Assembly: GCF_002878395.1 (NCBI RefSeq)
Contig: NC_061118.1
Location: forward strand, 90,096,952 to 90,160,951
DNA length: 64,000 bases
Direction: 5' to 3'
DNA from: Capsicum annuum
Lineage: Eukaryota > Streptophyta > Magnoliopsida > Solanales > Solanaceae
Part shown: positions 1 to 11,500 of the stretch, piece by piece
How positions within the stretch are numbered: position 1 is the first letter of the stretch
Layout of the letters: the number at the start of each line of letters is the position of its first letter
Program-made: the position numbers and the translations under genes
Notes under the pieces: model-generated
What the model was told of the DNA's origin: nothing
The model's database searches: none
Seen by the model: the letters and a program-made list of their open reading frames with translations, nothing else

Positions 1-418
1 GATCATTTTGTTTGCATATTTCAGAGTTTTCAACGAGAACTATTAGCGCTCAATTATCTAGTTTTTTATATTGTTGCCTATCAGCAGAATTTTCTTTAGC
101 AATTGAAGCAATGCTTGGTTTGCATTTATAAAAGACTGCAATTGCTCATATAAAGGAAGATCCTCCGGAATATCGTTTAAATGGATCAAATTGATTATAT
201 GCTAAGTTTTTTTTATCTTTTGAAGAAGATTCTGCCATCTGCGGAATCCTTGCATTTATAAAGCTCATATTTCCCCTTTGTAATTCTGGGAAATTAGATG
301 AATATGAGGACTAAGATGATAAAGAAGAGTATCTTCCCCCAGAGGAGGAGTATCTTCCTCCTTGGTTTCTACCTCTGTCTCGACCTCTAGATATTTGCCA
401 GGGTGGATCCATAGCCAT
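1..418 (-). pseudogene. Endogenous caulimovirid: N-terminal part of ORF downstream of RT (broken)
   Basis: Read on the minus strand, an ATG at 418 (or 412) lies just after the end of the RT/RNase H frame, as expected for the next ORF of a caulimovirid. The predicted start is rich in Arg/Gly/Ser (motifs such as RGRDRGR and GGRYSSSGG). It is interrupted by an in-frame stop about 35 codons in and by a later frameshift, and runs off the window. Its position suggests it is the head of the same ORF whose C-terminal part lies on the plus strand at 1567-2433. Function is unknown. It could be a transactivator/inclusion-body-type protein by position only. Confidence 0.5.
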
Positions 419-432
419 ACTGCATAAGAAGA

Positions 433-1572
433 TTAGTCGTATAAATCAATATCATACCAATCAATTTCATCGCGTATATCTTCAAAATTAGGAAGAAATA
501 AGTTTTCTTCTATCATGTCATGAATGATTTTTTCTAATATAATAAAATGAATATCTTCATTTAGAGGAATGCACTTGATAATAGTAGTTATAGTTTTTTT
601 AGAAAGAAAGTATGTATAAAAATTCATTTAATCAGTTAAATATTCTCTAGATAAGAAATCGGGTAAAGAATTTTTACTCTCTTTCTTGTGCTGTATTTCA
701 AAATCAAAAGGGGCTAACTGGGCTTGCCACCTTGCAAAGATTAATTTAGAAGCATCATGTTTAAAATCTTTATCAAACATATATTTAACTAATTGAGCAT
801 CAGTCCTAACTATAAATTTCTAATTATATAAATTATCTTGGAATTTTAAAACACATTTAACAATAGTCATCATTTCATGAGCCATAGTGGCGTATTTTTT
901 CTGACTTTCAGACCATTTTTCCGAATGAAACCTAATAAGACATTCAATATTATTATGGGGATTTACTTATTTAAGTATTTCAACATAACCAACATTTGAA
1001 GCATCATTCTCAACTATTTTTAACCAAGCAGGATTAGCTAAGGTTAAACAAGGTAAAGACTCGACACGTTTTTTAATTGTTTTTACTAGATTAGTATGAG
1101 TATTAGTCTAGGGTCCTTTGTAATCTTTTTTTATCCAATCATATAATGGGGCCAAATCACGAGACAGATTCTGATAAAAAGGAGAAATGTAGTTAAGACT
1201 GCCTAACAACCTTTGCAATTGAGTTTTATCAGTTATAACATCGGGAAATTTTTTAGCAAAGTCCAAAGCCCTTTGAATGGGTTTGATTTTTCCCTGGCAA
1301 ATATTATGTCCTAAAAATCGAACATTAGTTTGAAATAAGCACATTTTTTATTTAGAAATGACCAAACCATTTTGTAACACAATCTTCTTGAATATATTCA
1401 GATGTTTAAAATGCAATTCTAATGTTTTTGAAAATACAAGAATGTCATCAATGTAAACAATTATAAAATCCATATATGGATTGAATATATCATTCATGAT
1501 TTTTTGAAATTCAGAAGGAGCATTTTTCAGACCAAACGGCATTACATTCCACTCATATTGTCCAAAATGGTA
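433..1572 (-). pseudogene. Endogenous caulimovirid: reverse transcriptase (C-terminal half) and RNase H
   Basis: Minus-strand frame with the RT active-site block YIDDILVF (near 1440-1465), preceded by PFGLKNAPSEFQ and followed by the connection motif LGSLNYISPF. RNase H follows with the expected acidic residues in order: NDASNVGY, an E in the YATMAHEMM stretch, and RTDAQ. The C-terminus ends at 433. At least five in-frame stops interrupt it, for example near 1345, 1107 and 630, so no polymerase is made from this copy. The fragment begins at the QYEWNVMPFG site, where the plus-strand copy at 7930 stops. This is a typical Caulimoviridae polymerase. Genus is not certain; a solendovirus- or petuvirus-like relative is plausible in Solanaceae. 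Confidence 0.9.
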
Positions 1573-2433
1573 ATTAAAAAACTTATTCCTATTGAAGAAT
1601 GGGGAATTTCGTCAATGACTCAACGATCTATGCCAATGGGACCAATGGACCAAACACTTATCAATTTCACTTATTGGGATTATATTAAAGCCTTTTCTCA
1701 AGTATTATATTATAATAATTATAAGCATAAATACACTTGGTTCATAAAAATTTGTGCTAAAGTATTTGAAAAATCTATCCCAAACTGGTTTATTCAATGG
1801 TGGTCTCAATATAGACCTACGGTCAAAATATTACCTCCAGAATATTCTTCTTTATATTACTCATGGAAAAAGTCCTCTCCTTTCTTAACCGAATTATATC
1901 TTTTAGATCATATTTGTAAAATCGATACTATTGATCAGATGTATTTCTACATAGAATTCTCTATCCCTTGGATCCATCGTTGGTCCATAGAAATAGGCTA
2001 TGACACTCAACAAATTCCTGCCTTATACCTCACATTTTATTGTAATTTCTGGGACAAATTGCTTCGGAAAGATCCAGAGACTAAACTCACATATGGTCAT
2101 GACCAACGGGAGGAAATAGTCAAAAAAATTGTTGAATATGAAAAAACTCCCAAAAAATCAATTATGGTGGAAGAAAAGAGTCTTAACTATGTTTCCCGAA
2201 GAATATCTGCACATGGCGGTAATAAAATGCAAATGATAGAAGAATATTTATCAGAGGTCAGAGATAAATTACTTCAAACTGTTGAGCGAAATTCAGACAT
2301 CTCAATGAATAGTACCGAAATAAATACTGAAGATATTACTGATTCACAACCTCCGAAAATTCTGATAGAAGAAGAAGAAATTGAAAAAGCTGAAGCATTC
2401 ATCAAGAAATGGAAAGGAAAAGACAACACATGA
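1567..2433 (+). CDS. Endogenous caulimovirid: C-terminal part of ORF downstream of RT (open, unknown function)
   Basis: An uninterrupted frame of about 289 codons. Open frame continues upstream to 1504, but those codons are antisense RT sequence, so viral homology starts near 1567 at a fortuitous ATG at the rearrangement breakpoint. The protein is Trp/Tyr-rich in its first half (WFIQWWSQYRPTVKILPP; FSIPWIHRW) and acidic/charged in its last 100 residues. I associate this arrangement with the ORF that follows the polymerase in some endogenous plant pararetroviruses; the function is not known to me. It ends just before the viral promoter region. It has no internal stop, unlike the neighbouring polymerase fragment. 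Confidence 0.6.
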   Translation: MVIKKLIPIEEWGISSMTQRSMPMGPMDQTLINFTYWDYIKAFSQVLYYNNYKHKYTWFIKICAKVFEKSIPNWFIQWWSQYRPTVKILPPEYSSLYYSWKKSSPFLTELYLLDHICKIDTIDQMYFYIEFSIPWIHRWSIEIGYDTQQIPALYLTFYCNFWDKLLRKDPETKLTYGHDQREEIVKKIVEYEKTPKKSIMVEEKSLNYVSRRISAHGGNKMQMIEEYLSEVRDKLLQTVERNSDISMNSTEINTEDITDSQPPKILIEEEEIEKAEAFIKKWKGKDNT

Positions 2434-3213
2434 CTGATGGATAAGATATAACTATAATAATTTTCTCTTTGTAATAGTAAAATCACTGTGCACAGGGATC
2501 CATCTATTACTGTGCAAGATTCTCTTTTTTATTATTTATAGGCGCCTCATTCTTGAGAAGAGGCAGGAGTTCAGAAATTCTCTCCTTTTATTTTTCAAAA
2601 CTCTCTCTCTCTCTCTTTGTAATATATTCAAGAATTAAATAAAGAAGAAGCTACTTGTTTACTACTATTTCAGTTTGGTTCACGGCTAGTCAGGTATATA
2701 TCTCTTTACTACTTTTATTCATTTACTTAAACTTCTACCATAATCCAGCCGTGACTATGTCCGGCTAAAAAATTTTCTTATATCTATGTTGAAGATCTAA
2801 CTTCGTTGATATGTTAACTATGAAAGCTCCAGACTCTATCAAAATATAAAGGAATCTTTTTAATTTCTTGACTTGGTTCCAAAATGGAGGTACAGTCGAG
2901 TTCAATACACTTATGTTAACCTTGTCTCTATGACGCCGTCTAGTAAGTTGTGCTTCTCTAGCCCGTATTGTTGAGAAAAGGGCGAATTTCCGCACAATTA
3001 GAACTTCTAGACACACATGTTCAATATAAGTGTATTGAATCTCTGACAGGCCCCATGTTTGGGTAAAAGAGTCCATACAGTCATAAAACTACTTAAGATT
3101 CTTTTCTATTTCAGTTGGTGCTTTGGTTCGGTCTTCCGACTTAGGCTTAATCCGATATTATTATATGGTCTGGTAGGCTGAGTGACATACCCCAGCCTAA
3201 GAGATCCTGTAAA
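2434..3213 (+). promoter_or_regulatory. Endogenous caulimovirid intergenic region: promoter, polyadenylation signal and leader
   Basis: Non-coding stretch between the last ORF and the tRNA primer site, the position of the pregenomic promoter in Caulimoviridae. A TATA-like box (TATTTATA) lies at 2532-2539. An AATAAA signal lies about 100 bases downstream at 2638-2643, the spacing expected when one terminally redundant transcript is started and ended in the same region. A CT repeat (2602-2616) lies between them. The rest up to 3213 would be the long leader. Promoter activity is inferred from layout only. Confidence 0.6.
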
Positions 3214-3225
3214 TGGTATCAGAGC
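3214..3225 (+). promoter_or_regulatory. tRNA-Met primer-binding site of the endogenous caulimovirid
   Basis: TGGTATCAGAGC is the 12-base complement of the 3' end of plant initiator tRNA-Met, used to prime minus-strand DNA synthesis in Caulimoviridae. It sits after the leader and 72 bases before the movement-protein ATG, which fixes the map origin and shows the plus-strand copy is arranged in genome order across the origin. Confidence 0.85.
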
Positions 3226-3296
3226 CTGTGAATTTTCATAGTAAACATGTTAAGAGAGGTGAAGATTTTTAGCATAGATATAAGACTTTTATAACT

Positions 3297-4365
3297 ATGG
3301 ATATTGGAGAAGTTAGTACTAAAAGTACAAAACTCGAAGAGGTAGATTTACCTCAAGATATGGATCTACTGAATAAATGGACAATTCCAAAAGTTGAATT
3401 AAAAACCATATATGAATATGGATTTTTTGATAAAATAAAACATAAACAAATTATTAAAACAACAGAACAATCTCTTGCTTTAAATGCTGATGAACAAACT
3501 ATTCAACTCTTAAATAAGCATGATATTGATATTTTTAAACGTAATTATAATTATATGCATATTGGCTTAGTATAAATTTCCTTTCGACCTCTAACCCTAA
3601 AGGGTCTCCTTGAAACATTTTTAGTTGTTTTGCGTGATGCTAGAAATCTAAATTTTCGAATATCTTTAATGAGATCTATTGAATCTACTCTTGCTTATGG
3701 TCCTGTATATTTTAATATACTCAGCCAAATTTACAATTATCTCTAACTGATGTAAATATTCTTCATGCTTTAACCTTAAATGTGAAAACCCATAGATATG
3801 ATGATGCCCCTGGATCTGAACTAATAGGATTATCTTACCGCATATACTATCGGTTATTATCAACTCTAAATCCTCGATGTGAGTTAATTGATGATAATTC
3901 TGATTGCACCATGCTTATTGAAACTAATTTTATAAAATCTAGGGTCACTACCCGAAGACCTATTAGATGGGATGAAATTGATTTCCCCCAAACATGGATT
4001 TTAAATTCAGTCACTTCCCCAAAACAATTGGCGGACGATGTGACTAATTCAGAGTTAACTCAAGTAACTCAAAATCCAGATGGACGAATTTGTCTATAAT
4101 TTGATAGTAATCCCCCAGTGTATAGAAATTCTTTCTCAATACCATGAAGACTTCCTCCTATTTGTCATATTTCTCCTATAGAACCTCAGTATGGTCCAGC
4201 TAGGAATCGAGCGGCATCTTTGCATACTATTAATTCTGCAGATTCACATACTACACCTAAAGGTGTAGAAAAGATAAAAATTAACTCAAAAACTAATATA
4301 GTTCAAGATTTTGATAATGAAAATCCTACCCCATCTGAAATGGATTTTGACATCAATTCTGTTTA
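3297..4365 (+). pseudogene. Endogenous caulimovirid: movement protein (broken)
   Basis: Begins at ATG 3297 after the primer site. The first 92 codons are open, then a stop (near 3573) and frame changes break it. Recognisable 30K-superfamily movement-protein blocks follow in shifted frames: a segment resembling the MP core (RPLTLKGL, then LAYGPVYFN near 3690-3720) and LSYRIYYRLLSTLNPR near 3823-3870. The reading ends at TAA 4363-4365, seven bases before the next ATG. The protein would target plasmodesmata. This copy is non-functional because of the stop and at least one frameshift. Confidence 0.75.
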
Positions 4366-4371
4366 ACCACG

Positions 4372-5985
4372 ATGACACAACTTATTGATTTTAGTCCTGG
4401 TTCTCAGGCAAGAAAATATATTCAGAAAGAATTCTTTTCTGACAAATGGAAAACCTTTAGGACATGGTTTTTTTAAACTTATACTCCTGATGAATTACGA
4501 AATATTTCAGAAGAATTCTATGAAATTTGTGCTTTACATAATAAAATTATTTTCTTTGTACCATGGTTCATGTCTGCATATTTACCATCTCATATGTCAA
4601 AATAATCGAAAGATCTTATCAAAATTCTGATGGCACAATTACTCAAGCACTCTATCCTCCTCAGTCTTACTTTATATTGCCCAATAATACTGGTATGACT
4701 TTTTCTGCTTTCCAAAAGTTTGTCAGTGAAGATGTGGGAAAAATTACTGTTTTTGAAATAAATAACCTTATCGCCCAAAATAATTATCTAAGTCTTTATG
4801 TTAAGGTTTTAGGCGAACGCATTTCCTCTCTTGATAAAAAAACTTGACGAATTAATTGAGTTAGTTAACAAACTTAGTACCCAGATAAATTCCTCTAACA
4901 TTCTTTCTACTTCCAAAATCACTGATGAAGAAGGATATATTTTATCAAAATCTTGTATTCAAAGACCTCCTGAAATAGAAGGATTTGAAAAAGTTTCTCA
5001 ATTAGACCAATTAGAGAAACTCTTAGATAAAAAATTCTCTCGTTTAAACATTCAACCTCTTAAAATTTCTGATGATTTTGTACAAAATCTTGAGTCTAAT
5101 TTTGATGATAATATTGAGTCTACTCAAAATACTGGAGATGTAATCTCTTCTGAGCTAAATAAGCTAAAATGAATGATTAAGAAACAACTGGGAAAGAAAT
5201 ACGCTGATATTCCCCGTATGTCTACTGCATATTATCCACGCCCAACTCCTCAAGACGTTCTGATAGAGGAAAGGGAATGGAATCAGACAAATACTTCTTA
5301 TAGTGGAGAAGCCATTTATGAATGGAATATTGACGGATCATCTGACCGACAAATCTCTATTCTTATCCATCGTATGTCTATGTATGCTACTATTGCCACA
5401 GCCACTGCTTCGCCAGAAAATTGGGCCAATCGCACCGACCCAATAATTTGTAAAATGATTGTTGCGGGATTTACTGGCCAACTTCGAGGCTGGTGGGATA
5501 ATTTCTTGGACGATGATAAACGCGAGGCTATTTTTAATGCTACCAATGATAAACCCAGGAAAGATATTCTAGGCCGATCTCTTCGGGCAGGACGTTCAGA
5601 TGTTGTCTATACCCTTATGCTTACAATTATTGAACATTTTGGAGGAAGATTTACTAATCAGTATGAAAACATTAGGACCCTTATTAATGGTTTAAAATGT
5701 AAACACTTAGGCGAATTTAGATGGTATAAAGATACCTTTCTTAATAGGGTTATGGATTTACCCGAAAGTAAGTATGACCATTGGAAAGCTAAATTCATTG
5801 ATGGCCTTCCACCTTTATTTGCTGAAAGAGTTAGAAAATCTCTTAGAGGATCTTATGGAGAAGTCCAGTATTCAGAAAAAACTTATGGTCAGCTTATTGT
5901 AGCTTGTACTCAAGAAGGCTTAGCCCTTTGCAACGAGTTGAAATTAGCTAGGCAAATTAAGCTTGATAAACTCAGAGAAAAATAG
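4372..5985 (+). pseudogene. Endogenous caulimovirid: coat protein region (broken)
   Basis: Starts at ATG 4372 just after the movement-protein stop. Frames shift near 4475 and 4600-4850, and a stop at 5170 separates an acidic, Asn/Glu-rich N-terminal part from the longest open piece (5173-5985, about 270 codons). That piece holds the conserved capsid core: IYEWNIDG, FTGQLRGWWDN and an HFGGRF segment, ending in KLREK. In caulimovirids this core is followed directly by a zinc knuckle; here that knuckle is in the next frame (6177-6218), so one more frameshift near 5985-6006 separates them. Capsid assembly role is known for the family; this copy is a relic. Confidence 0.8.
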
Positions 5986-6005
5986 ACTTTTGTGAGCAAT
6001 TTGGT

Positions 6006-7930
6006 ATGGATAAATCCTTCGTACGGAAACCCCAAAGATATTCCAAGCCTAATAAATCCTATAGAAATAAACGTTCTAGACATAGAACCAAGGAAGAATG
6101 TGAAACTAGAAAATCCTTTCGTAAGTCTACCAGATTCACGAAAAATAGATCCAAAAGAGAATTAGCCAAAATTAAATGCTATAAGTGTAACCAGTATGGT
6201 CATATAGCTCCAAACTGCAAATTACAAAAACTCAAGTCCTTAGGACTTTCTGAAGAAGTTCATGAACAAGTTTATAATTTATTATATACCTCTGATTCCG
6301 AATCTGATTCTACATCTGAAGATGATTTTGAATTACCTAATTCTGATAGTGAGCTCGATCTGGTTAATAAATGTAATGACTGTGATAATGAAGTTTGTAA
6401 TTGTGATGAAATAATGTATAAACTTCAAGCGCAATTTGAAGATCTTGATTTAAATGTTCAAACTCTTACTGCTGAAAATGTTCTCGAATTACTAAAAGAA
6501 GTTACTGATGAAAAACTGCGTGAAAAAATCCTTAATTTTGCTACTCAAAAAACTTCTGCTAATACTAGTATTCCTAAAGATAACTCTTTTGATAATCATC
6601 ACATGTCTTATTCCTTAACCGAAGTTAATCGACGTCTTGCGTTGAGTAAAACCCCTGGTAGAGATACTACCTTTAATGATTTAAAAATCAAAGTCGAACA
6701 ATTGAAAAGGAAAATTATTTCCTTAAAACAAAATCAGATGATTTCCGATCATAGAATTTTGAAAATTGAAGAAAAGATTATTGAAATCCCTGAAACTTCT
6801 TTTACCTCAAAAGGAAAAGATAAGGATTTGGAATACTCTGAAAATGATGCAATTGATAAACTTAGTCCAACAGCAGATTTGAAAAGGGATTATTTCTTGG
6901 GGATGATGCAAATAGTTACAGCTCATAAATGGTATATAAATTGCACTATTTTGATAAATAAGGAATTTTCTGTCACTAATGTTGCTATGATTGATAGTGG
7001 TGCTGATGTTAGTTGTATTCAAGAAGGACTAATTCCAACCAGGTATTTTGAAAAAACTACTCACATAGTAAAATCTGCATCTGGTCATACTCTTGATATC
7101 AACTATAAATTACCAAATACTCATATATGTCGAGATAAAGTCTGCATTCCTCATTTCTTCTTTTTAGTAAAAAATCAGTTATATCCTCCTATTATCTTAG
7201 GAACACCTTTTATAAATGTTATCTATCCTTATACACATATTGATGTAAATGGTTTTAAGGCTACTTATAAGAATAAACAAATCTCTTATCCTTTTGTTAC
7301 TCATCCTGTAACAAGAGATATAAATACCCTTATCAATATGAAACAAAAACAAATTAATTTTTTACAATTGGAACTAATGAGTATTAATATTTTTGATACT
7401 TTAAAATCAGTAAAAGTCCAAGAAAAAATAAAAATGATTTCTAATCAATTGATTCTTGATATCTGTGCAGATCATCCAAATGCTTTCTGGAACCGAAAGA
7501 AGCATATTATTTCTCTTCCTTATGAAAATGACTTTAGTGAAGAAAAGATTCCTACAAAATCTCGACCCTGTCAAATGAATATAGAGTTAGTGGAATTCTG
7601 TAAGACAGAAATTGATAATCTTTTACAAAAGGGTCTTATAAAACCCTCAAAATCTCCTTGGTCTTGTACCGCTTTTTATGTCAATAATGCTGCTGAAAAG
7701 GAACGAGGAATACCTCAACTAGTTATAAACTATAAACCTCTGAATAAAGTTTTAAAATGGATTCGATACCCTATACCGAATAAAAAGGACTTACTTTCCA
7801 GATTATATGATGCTAATATATTTTCTAAATTTGATTTAAAATCTGGATATTGACAAATTCAAATTGATAAAAATCATACTTATAGAACTGCTTTTAATGT
7901 CCCTTTTGGACAGTATGAATGGAATGTCAT
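6006..7930 (+). pseudogene. Endogenous caulimovirid: zinc knuckle, aspartic protease and N-terminal reverse transcriptase
   Basis: A 615-codon frame is open from 6006 to 7853. Near its start is a basic segment and a CCHC zinc knuckle (CYKCNQYGHIAPNC, 6177-6218) that belongs to the end of the coat protein. It is followed by an acidic linker and a coiled-coil-like stretch. An aspartic protease has the active-site motif DSGAD (about 6991-7005) and a later ILGTPF flap-side block. Reverse transcriptase begins near 7600 with LLQKGLIKPSKSPW and FDLKSGY. A TGA (7851-7853) interrupts right after FDLKSGY; homology continues in frame to QYEWNVM at about 7930 and then stops dead in AT-rich host DNA. The catalytic DD box is absent here because it lies on the inverted minus-strand piece. 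Confidence 0.85.
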
Positions 7931-8535
7931 GTTTAATTATATATAATTTAATTATATTTAACATAATATATAACGTAATATATTCTCACATACACATAAA
8001 TTATGTTTAATTAACGTATAATATATTCATAAATAAATAAATTTTAAACTTTTTACCGTTCAAAATGGTTGTAAAATATATAAATTATGTTTATTTATAT
8101 ATCTTAATTTCTCTAGAAAATAATAAAAAAATTTAAGAATGAATATTTAAAGTTTAAAAAGAAATATATATATATAAAAAGTTAAATAAGATGGAGGGTA
8201 TTTTGATAATCAATTAATTTATTTTTAGAAATTATATAATATATGTTACTTTAAATATAACAAACCAAACACCCAATAAAAAATAATTTCAATATAAATA
8301 ATACCATTATAACTAATTCAGTATAACTTGTTTTCAAATCGAACTGCCTTAGGAATAAGCTTGCAAAGTACACTAGTTGATTATAAAAGTCCAAGCTCAT
8401 TATCGCGCCGCCGTCTAACCCTCAGTCCATCGCCAACAGATCACTCTCAATCCAATAACAACCACTCAATCTAGCGTTACGCTTAAAGAAAAAAATACAT
8501 AAATAAATACGAGCACTAACAAATTTCCCACCTGA
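7931..8535. other. AT-rich flank between viral DNA and YBEY; presumed YBEY promoter region
   Basis: From 7931 to about 8340 the DNA is AT-rich with short TA runs and no ORF. From about 8400 it becomes GC-richer and leads into the first exon of YBEY. I see no confident TATA box or repeat in it. Confidence 0.4.
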
Positions 8536-11500
8536 ATGCTTTCTCGTCTTAGCCGGACTCCTCCTAACCCACTCGCCATGGCGGCGCGTGCTCTTCCACG
8601 CGCGTTCCATTCCACCGTCGCGTCCGGCGCCATGACTGTCTCCACGAACTCGCGTTTCATTCTTCCTCCGTCACCGTCACCGTCACCTACGGTGTCTCAT
8701 ATTTCCTCTTCGTTAATTATTGGTAGGAAGCTCCATTACGGATTGAATTGCAAAGAGGACAGGAAATGGAGTGTTGCTGGCGGATGGTGTGGCAAAGCGT
8801 TTGCTTCTCAGAGAGAGTACAGGAAGTCTCGGAAACTGCAGTTGAAGAAGAGACACAAAGCGAAAGAGTTGGAACTTAGTGTAAAGATTTGCATTGAAGA
8901 GCAAATGCCTGATGATCCTGAAATTGTGGTAATATACCTTAGTTTACTTTCAGAAATACGTAAGTTTTGACTTGTGTAACATATCCTTTGCAATGTGTAA
9001 AGTTTAAATCTATAGCTGGTTAGAATTATACATGTATTAGTAATAATACTGCAAGTATTAGTTATGCGGGTATTAGTTATGTAGGTATTAGTTATTCCAT
9101 CTTCTACTTGGCATAAGACAATACACCAATTTCCTTGTGTCTTATACATGTATTACTATACATGAGTAACTTACTAAATAGCTTCCAAACATTCTATAAC
9201 TTGTTCAAAAATTAATACACGAATAACTTGTTTCCTTACTAGCTACGAAACGACCCCTGTTCAAGTGCAAATGGCAACATGAAGAGCATATGCACCCCAG
9301 ATGTATGCACAACTATGGGCACTTATTGACCATTTTATGTTCCTCATGCTTATGAACTAGGCATTTCTATGGATAAGTAATTATCACAAAGTTAGTGAAA
9401 TGAAGGTCGCATTCTAAAACAAAGTGTTGCCACAGAAATGAACTGAATATTATGTCCGTGTGCAGTATTTGAATTTCTTCGGTCTGAAGTCTGAACAATG
9501 ATGTCTCAGTTATTTTTCTCTGGGAAGAATTTCTTCTTATTGTTTAGAATGTTAGGACTCAAATGGAAAATAATAAGGCTTTGCAAACTGAATTATATAA
9601 TTCCCATGATTTCATTTGAAAACTAGGATTTTTAAGAGAAGAAAAATAAAAATATAGAGAAGAAAATGCAATGTGAATATGGTCAAAACGAGTTTCACGA
9701 GCCAGGGAACAGATATGACCAACAAATAAGTCCTTAGAGGATACTAGCTATTTATTTTACAAAATCTTCAGTATCAAAAATGCCAAAAATCAGTATAATA
9801 GGCATATATGCATTTTAAGTACACTAAACCACCTCCTTTTGTGCTAGCTGAAATTTCCAAATAAATATTTCTATCAAGACAAGAAAGTTTTACTTTGCAG
9901 CAACTCTGATTTGTAAATTCATTTCGTTCTATTTTATTCATTCCCACTTCTGGCACGGCAGGATATTGCTGAAATGCTTCGTCTTAATGTTCCAATGGCT
10001 ATGAAGTTTGCATTTGATACTTTGAAAGATTCAGACTATCACACGAGGGATAGAGCAATTAATGACGTTGGGTGCTTTGAAAGTATTGAATTATCAGTAT
10101 TGCTTTGCAATGATGAGTTCATCCGTGAACTTAATAAGGATTGGAGAGATGAGGATAGCCCTACTGATGTCCTTTCAATGTCTCAACATATACCTGAACT
10201 TGAGCTTCCAATTGTAAGAAAATGCTTCCATATGTGCATGTCACTCCTCATGTAACATAGCTGACTAGGTCCTTGTTCAACAGTTAATGTTGGGAGACAT
10301 TGTGATTTCGGTGGAGACAGCATCAAGACAAGCTGAGGAAAGGGGTCATAGTTTACTGGATGAGATACGCATCTTACTGGTAGGTTTCACATACTTCTGA
10401 ACAATCTCTGTATGCTGCCTTAAATCCAAGTTGTCTTAGAGTTGATGACCCATTCTTGTGCCTAATTTATGGTGCAATCTGCGGTCATGTCTGAATATCG
10501 TCTCCCTGAAAGAAAGGCTGATCCTCACTCTTGGATGTCAATATATCTTCCACGACAAGTACCCTTGATTTTATACTAAGTAATCCATCCATTGGTGTTC
10601 ATTAAATATGGACATGCGTGGTTTCTTTCACTCTTTTATTTGGTTGTTTGTTTGATATGGAGTTGCTTTCAGGTGGTCATGTGGTTATAGATTTAAAGCC
10701 TTTTGGGTTGTCACTGTCCCGAAGTAGGAAGGACGCCAGTAGTTTGAACCAACTGCACTAAAATTTGATGTTATCTTACAAATGAGACAGTTGTTGTTCG
10801 TCTCCCCTGCAGGTTCATGGTTTGCTACATCTTTTGGGGTTCGATCATGAGATTAGTGATGAAGCTGAAGCTGAAATGGAGAAAGAAGAGGAGCTCCTTC
10901 TAAAAAGTCTTGGGTGGAAGGGAAAAGGATTAATTCAGAGCACATATGATACTGAGGCTGCAGGAAGTCCTCCTTTGGAGAACATTGGTAATGTACCTAT
11001 TAAGAACTAAAAGATTGTGGCCTTCTATATTTTTTTTTTTGAGAATTGGTAATTTGTATTCTTCGGCATTAAGGAAATGCTGGCCTCCTTCAAAAAGGAA
11101 TTACAGTCATATGAAAACAGACTACAAGCTTCCTGTTAGCTCTATAATTTGATCTACATCTTCTATACAAAGTTGTTTACACCAGTAAAGATACTAAGCA
11201 ATTCTATTTTACTTTATGAGTGGAATTGGTTCTATCTTCATAACACCTCCCATTTCTTTCTCTCCATACAGGCCACTAGATACTTGAGGGTATCTATACT
11301 AAATTACTCTCTTCTAGTTATGTTATTATTTTTTAATGGGATTGAAGAGTTAATCTTATAACTGTGTAAAGACAGGAAGAAAGAAGGGAGTCTTCGATTT
11401 TATAAACCAAAGTTTAGCTACATCTTCTGTGATATGGATGGTAAGGAAACAAGTTTGATGCTTATAATTGGTTCATTTATTCTGTTTCATCTGTTTATTA

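Noticed and set aside
3214..3225. A tRNA gene near the TGGTATCAGAGC motif
   Set aside because: Only the 12-base primer complement is present, with no cloverleaf; the context is viral.
8422..8660. Antisense open frames over YBEY exon 1
   Set aside because: They are reverse-strand shadows of a GC-rich coding exon and have no homology I recognise.
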